This document shows, one piece after another, positions 6,934-8,363 of a DNA stretch of 8,363 nucleotides. This DNA comes from JBHGBB01 sp041946755. Lineage in GTDB: Bacteria > UBP4 > UBA4092 > JAOAEQ01. Position 1 is the stretch's first letter. Every line of letters begins with the position of its first letter. The notes below the pieces were generated by a model, which saw only the letters and a program-made list of their open reading frames with translations, made no database searches and was not told the DNA's origin. The stretch lies in assembly GCA_041946755.1 (NCBI GenBank), contig JBHGBB010000173.1:1-8363 (forward strand), written 5' to 3'. The translations under genes and the position numbers were made by a program.

Positions 6934-6982
6934 AAGTCAGAAGTCAGAAGTGAGAAGTGAGAATTCAGAAGTGAGAAGTAAG
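6934..6982 (+). repeat. Seven-copy heptamer array, consensus AAGTSAG
   Basis: Seven 7-mers run without gaps: AAGTCAG, AAGTCAG, AAGTGAG, AAGTGAG, AATTCAG, AAGTGAG, AAGTAAG. The array lies in the 208-bp spacer between two secreted-protein genes. Apart from this array and the GAGATTC doublet, the spacer holds no recognised gene; it ends with the ribosome binding site of the next gene. Confidence 0.85.
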
Positions 6983-7064
6983 AATATGTATTAGGAAGAG
7001 AATAAAACAGTCAAGAAATTCGAAATGCAAGTGAACGTTTTAGCAGTATAATTATTTTCGGAAA

Positions 7065-7069
7065 GAGGG
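7065..7069 (+). promoter_or_regulatory. Ribosome binding site of the repeat-protein gene
   Basis: GAGGG, within GGAAAGAGGG, lies 7 nt before ATG 7077 and supports that start over an earlier out-of-frame ATG at 7070. The ATG at 7070 abuts the GAGGG motif and opens only a 7-codon frame. Confidence 0.65.
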
Positions 7070-7076
7070 ATGAAAG

Positions 7077-8363
7077 ATGATATCGCGATGTAATTATGTA
7101 AAAGTTCACTTTAATACCATTCTAGTTTTCTGTTTAGCATTGAGCATTATCTCCAGTGCGTCATTTGCCTGGAATATTCCGGGCGATGTTGCGGTCTGCA
7201 CCGCGGCAAATTACCAGGGTTCTCCACAAATGATAAGTGACGGCAGCAGTGGCGCGATTATTGTCTGGGAGGATTCCCGGAATGGAGCTAATTCCGATAT
7301 CTATGCGCAGCGGGTCAACTCCAGTGGTATTCCCCAATGGTCGGCTGATGGGATAGCAGTCTGTACCGCTGCAAATAACCAACGAGTGCTCCAGCTGGTG
7401 AGTGACGATAGCGGTGGTGCGATTATTGTTTGGGAGGATTACCGGCAGGGGGCTAATACTGATATTTTTGCGCAGCGGCTCGATTCGAGCGGGTTCTGTC
7501 AATGGACGATAGACGGAGTATCGGTCTGTACTGCTGCATATAACCAAGGTTCTCCGGAACTGGTTAGCGACGGCAGCGGTGGTGCGATTATCGTCTGGCA
7601 AGATGCCCGGAATGGAGTGTCGTATGATATCTATGCGCAACGGCTCAATGCGAGCGGGTTTTCTCAATGGACGACTGATGGGGTATCGGTCTGTACAGCC
7701 GCAGAGTTCCAAGGATCTCCACAACTGGTGAGTGACGGTAGCGGCGGCGCGATTATCGTCTGGCAGGATTACCGCAATGGTAATTCTGATCTCTATGGGC
7801 AGCGGCTCAATTCGAGCGGGTTCTCGCAATGGACGACTGATGGGATTACGGTCTGCACCAGTGCAAATTACCAAGGAGCTTCACAACTGGTGAATGACGG
7901 CAGCGGTGGTGTAATTATCGTCTGGCAAGATTATCGGAGTGGTAATTATGATCTCTATGTTCAGCGGCTCGATTCGAGCGGGTTTTCCCAATGGACGACT
8001 GATGGGGTTGCGGTTTGTACCGATACCAATGAACAGACGTATCCAGCGCTGGTAAGTGACGGTAGCAGTGGTACGATTATTTTCTGGCATGATGCCCGGA
8101 GTGGCAATTATGATATCTATGGGCAGCGGTTCAATCCGAGCGGGGTTACCCAATGGACGGCTAATGGAGTAACAGTCTGTACTGATACCAATACCCAACT
8201 TAATCCGGCAGTAGTGAGTGACGGTAGTAATGGCGCGATTATCGTCTGGCAGGATTACCGGAGTAGCAATACTGATATCTATGTTCAGCGGCTCAATACG
8301 AGCGGTGTTTCCCAATGGACGACGAACGGAGTAACCGTCTGCACCGCTACCAATAACCAATAT
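7077..8363 (+). CDS. Secreted repeat protein, probable beta-propeller, 3' end outside the window
   Basis: An open frame of 429 codons runs from ATG 7077 to the window edge without a stop. Residues 1-31 are a clear signal peptide (basic start, core ILVFCLALSIISS, cleavage after ASFA). From residue 38 the mature protein consists of seven full 54-55-residue repeats plus 11 residues of an eighth. Each unit reads roughly C-T, L-V-S-D-G, G-A-I-I-V-W-x-D, D-I-Y-x-Q-R-L, S-G, Q-W-T-x-D-G. Four likely beta-strands per unit suggest beta-propeller blades (inference), a scaffold used for binding outside the cell. The conserved W-x-D and D-I/L-Y-x-Q-R positions look structural. Every unit has one cysteine near its start, and unit 2 has a second one (GFCQW). 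I cannot name a family or function. The long antisense open frames over this region are shadows of the repeat. The C-terminus, where an anchor or sorting domain would be, is not visible. Confidence 0.85.
   Translation, partial: MISRCNYVKVHFNTILVFCLALSIISSASFAWNIPGDVAVCTAANYQGSPQMISDGSSGAIIVWEDSRNGANSDIYAQRVNSSGIPQWSADGIAVCTAANNQRVLQLVSDDSGGAIIVWEDYRQGANTDIFAQRLDSSGFCQWTIDGVSVCTAAYNQGSPELVSDGSGGAIIVWQDARNGVSYDIYAQRLNASGFSQWTTDGVSVCTAAEFQGSPQLVSDGSGGAIIVWQDYRNGNSDLYGQRLNSSGFSQWTTDGITVCTSANYQGASQLVNDGSGGVIIVWQDYRSGNYDLYVQRLDSSGFSQWTTDGVAVCTDTNEQTYPALVSDGSSGTIIFWHDARSGNYDIYGQRFNPSGVTQWTANGVTVCTDTNTQLNPAVVSDGSNGAIIVWQDYRSSNTDIYVQRLNTSGVSQWTTNGVTVCTATNNQY
7188..8363 (+). repeat. Tandem 162/165-bp coding repeat array
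   Basis: Units lie at 7188-7352, 7353-7517, 7518-7682 (165 bp each), 7683-7844, 7845-8006, 8007-8168, 8169-8330 (162 bp each), and 8331-8363 (partial). The last four full units lack one codon in the loop before D-I/L-Y. Units 3 to 5 share long identical stretches at DNA level, for example CAATGGACGACTGATGGG, which points to recent duplication or gene conversion. Confidence 0.9.

Noticed and set aside
6934..6982. CRISPR array
   Set aside because: The units are 7 nt, directly adjacent and without spacers.
7047..7052. TATAAT upstream of the repeat-protein gene
   Set aside because: The hexamer at the correct -35 distance (AATGCA) matches consensus poorly. A weak promoter is possible but not supported.
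7070..7093. Seven-codon upstream frame (ATG 7070) overlapping the start of the repeat-protein gene
   Set aside because: Its ATG abuts the ribosome binding site, leaving no spacing for initiation.
7161..8360. Two long antisense open frames (237 and 159 residues) over the repeat array
   Set aside because: They mirror the 54-55-residue repeats of the + strand gene, which has a signal peptide, ribosome binding site and continuous frame. Absence of antisense stops is a by-product of repeating the same codons.

Overview
The window looks like bacterial DNA of moderate AT-richness. Every gene supported here lies on the + strand. No marker fixes the phylum. The mix of a sugar ABC transporter, a ROK regulator, and secreted modular beta-helix and repeat proteins is typical of uncultured, polymer-degrading environmental bacteria (candidate phyla, Planctomycetes-like or Armatimonadota-like lineages). 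This placement is inference.

Left half (1-4603): a compact operon. It opens with the last 41 residues of a MalG-type carbohydrate ABC permease. Next come a secreted protein with a BPL_N/class I glutamine-amidotransferase-like domain and an unfamiliar C-terminal half, then a cytosolic M20-family amidohydrolase, then a ROK-family regulator with an N-terminal DNA-binding domain. Gaps are 21, 29 and 10 bp. A strong intrinsic terminator at 4561-4603 closes the unit. The likely reading is a catabolic cassette: an imported sugar-containing or amide-containing compound, an amide-cleaving enzyme and a ROK sensor. The substrate cannot be read from the sequence.

Right half (4604-8363): a sigma70-like promoter (TTGACT-17 bp-TATAAT) and a leader of about 150 nt precede a 663-residue secreted protein. 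That protein has an N-terminal beta-sandwich-like module, repeated LDG/GNL linkers and a right-handed beta-helix. After a 208-bp spacer comes a second secreted protein, open at the window edge, built from 54-55-residue repeats that each carry one conserved cysteine and probably form beta-propeller blades.

Tandem heptamers, usually one 7-nt word copied twice or more, are found next to the first complete gene, after the ROK gene (running into the terminator) and between the two secreted-protein genes. At the first complete gene they supply the start codon. This repeat behaviour, the unassigned secreted amidotransferase-like protein, the ROK protein lacking the catalytic aspartate and the cysteine-bearing repeat array are the points most worth a second look.
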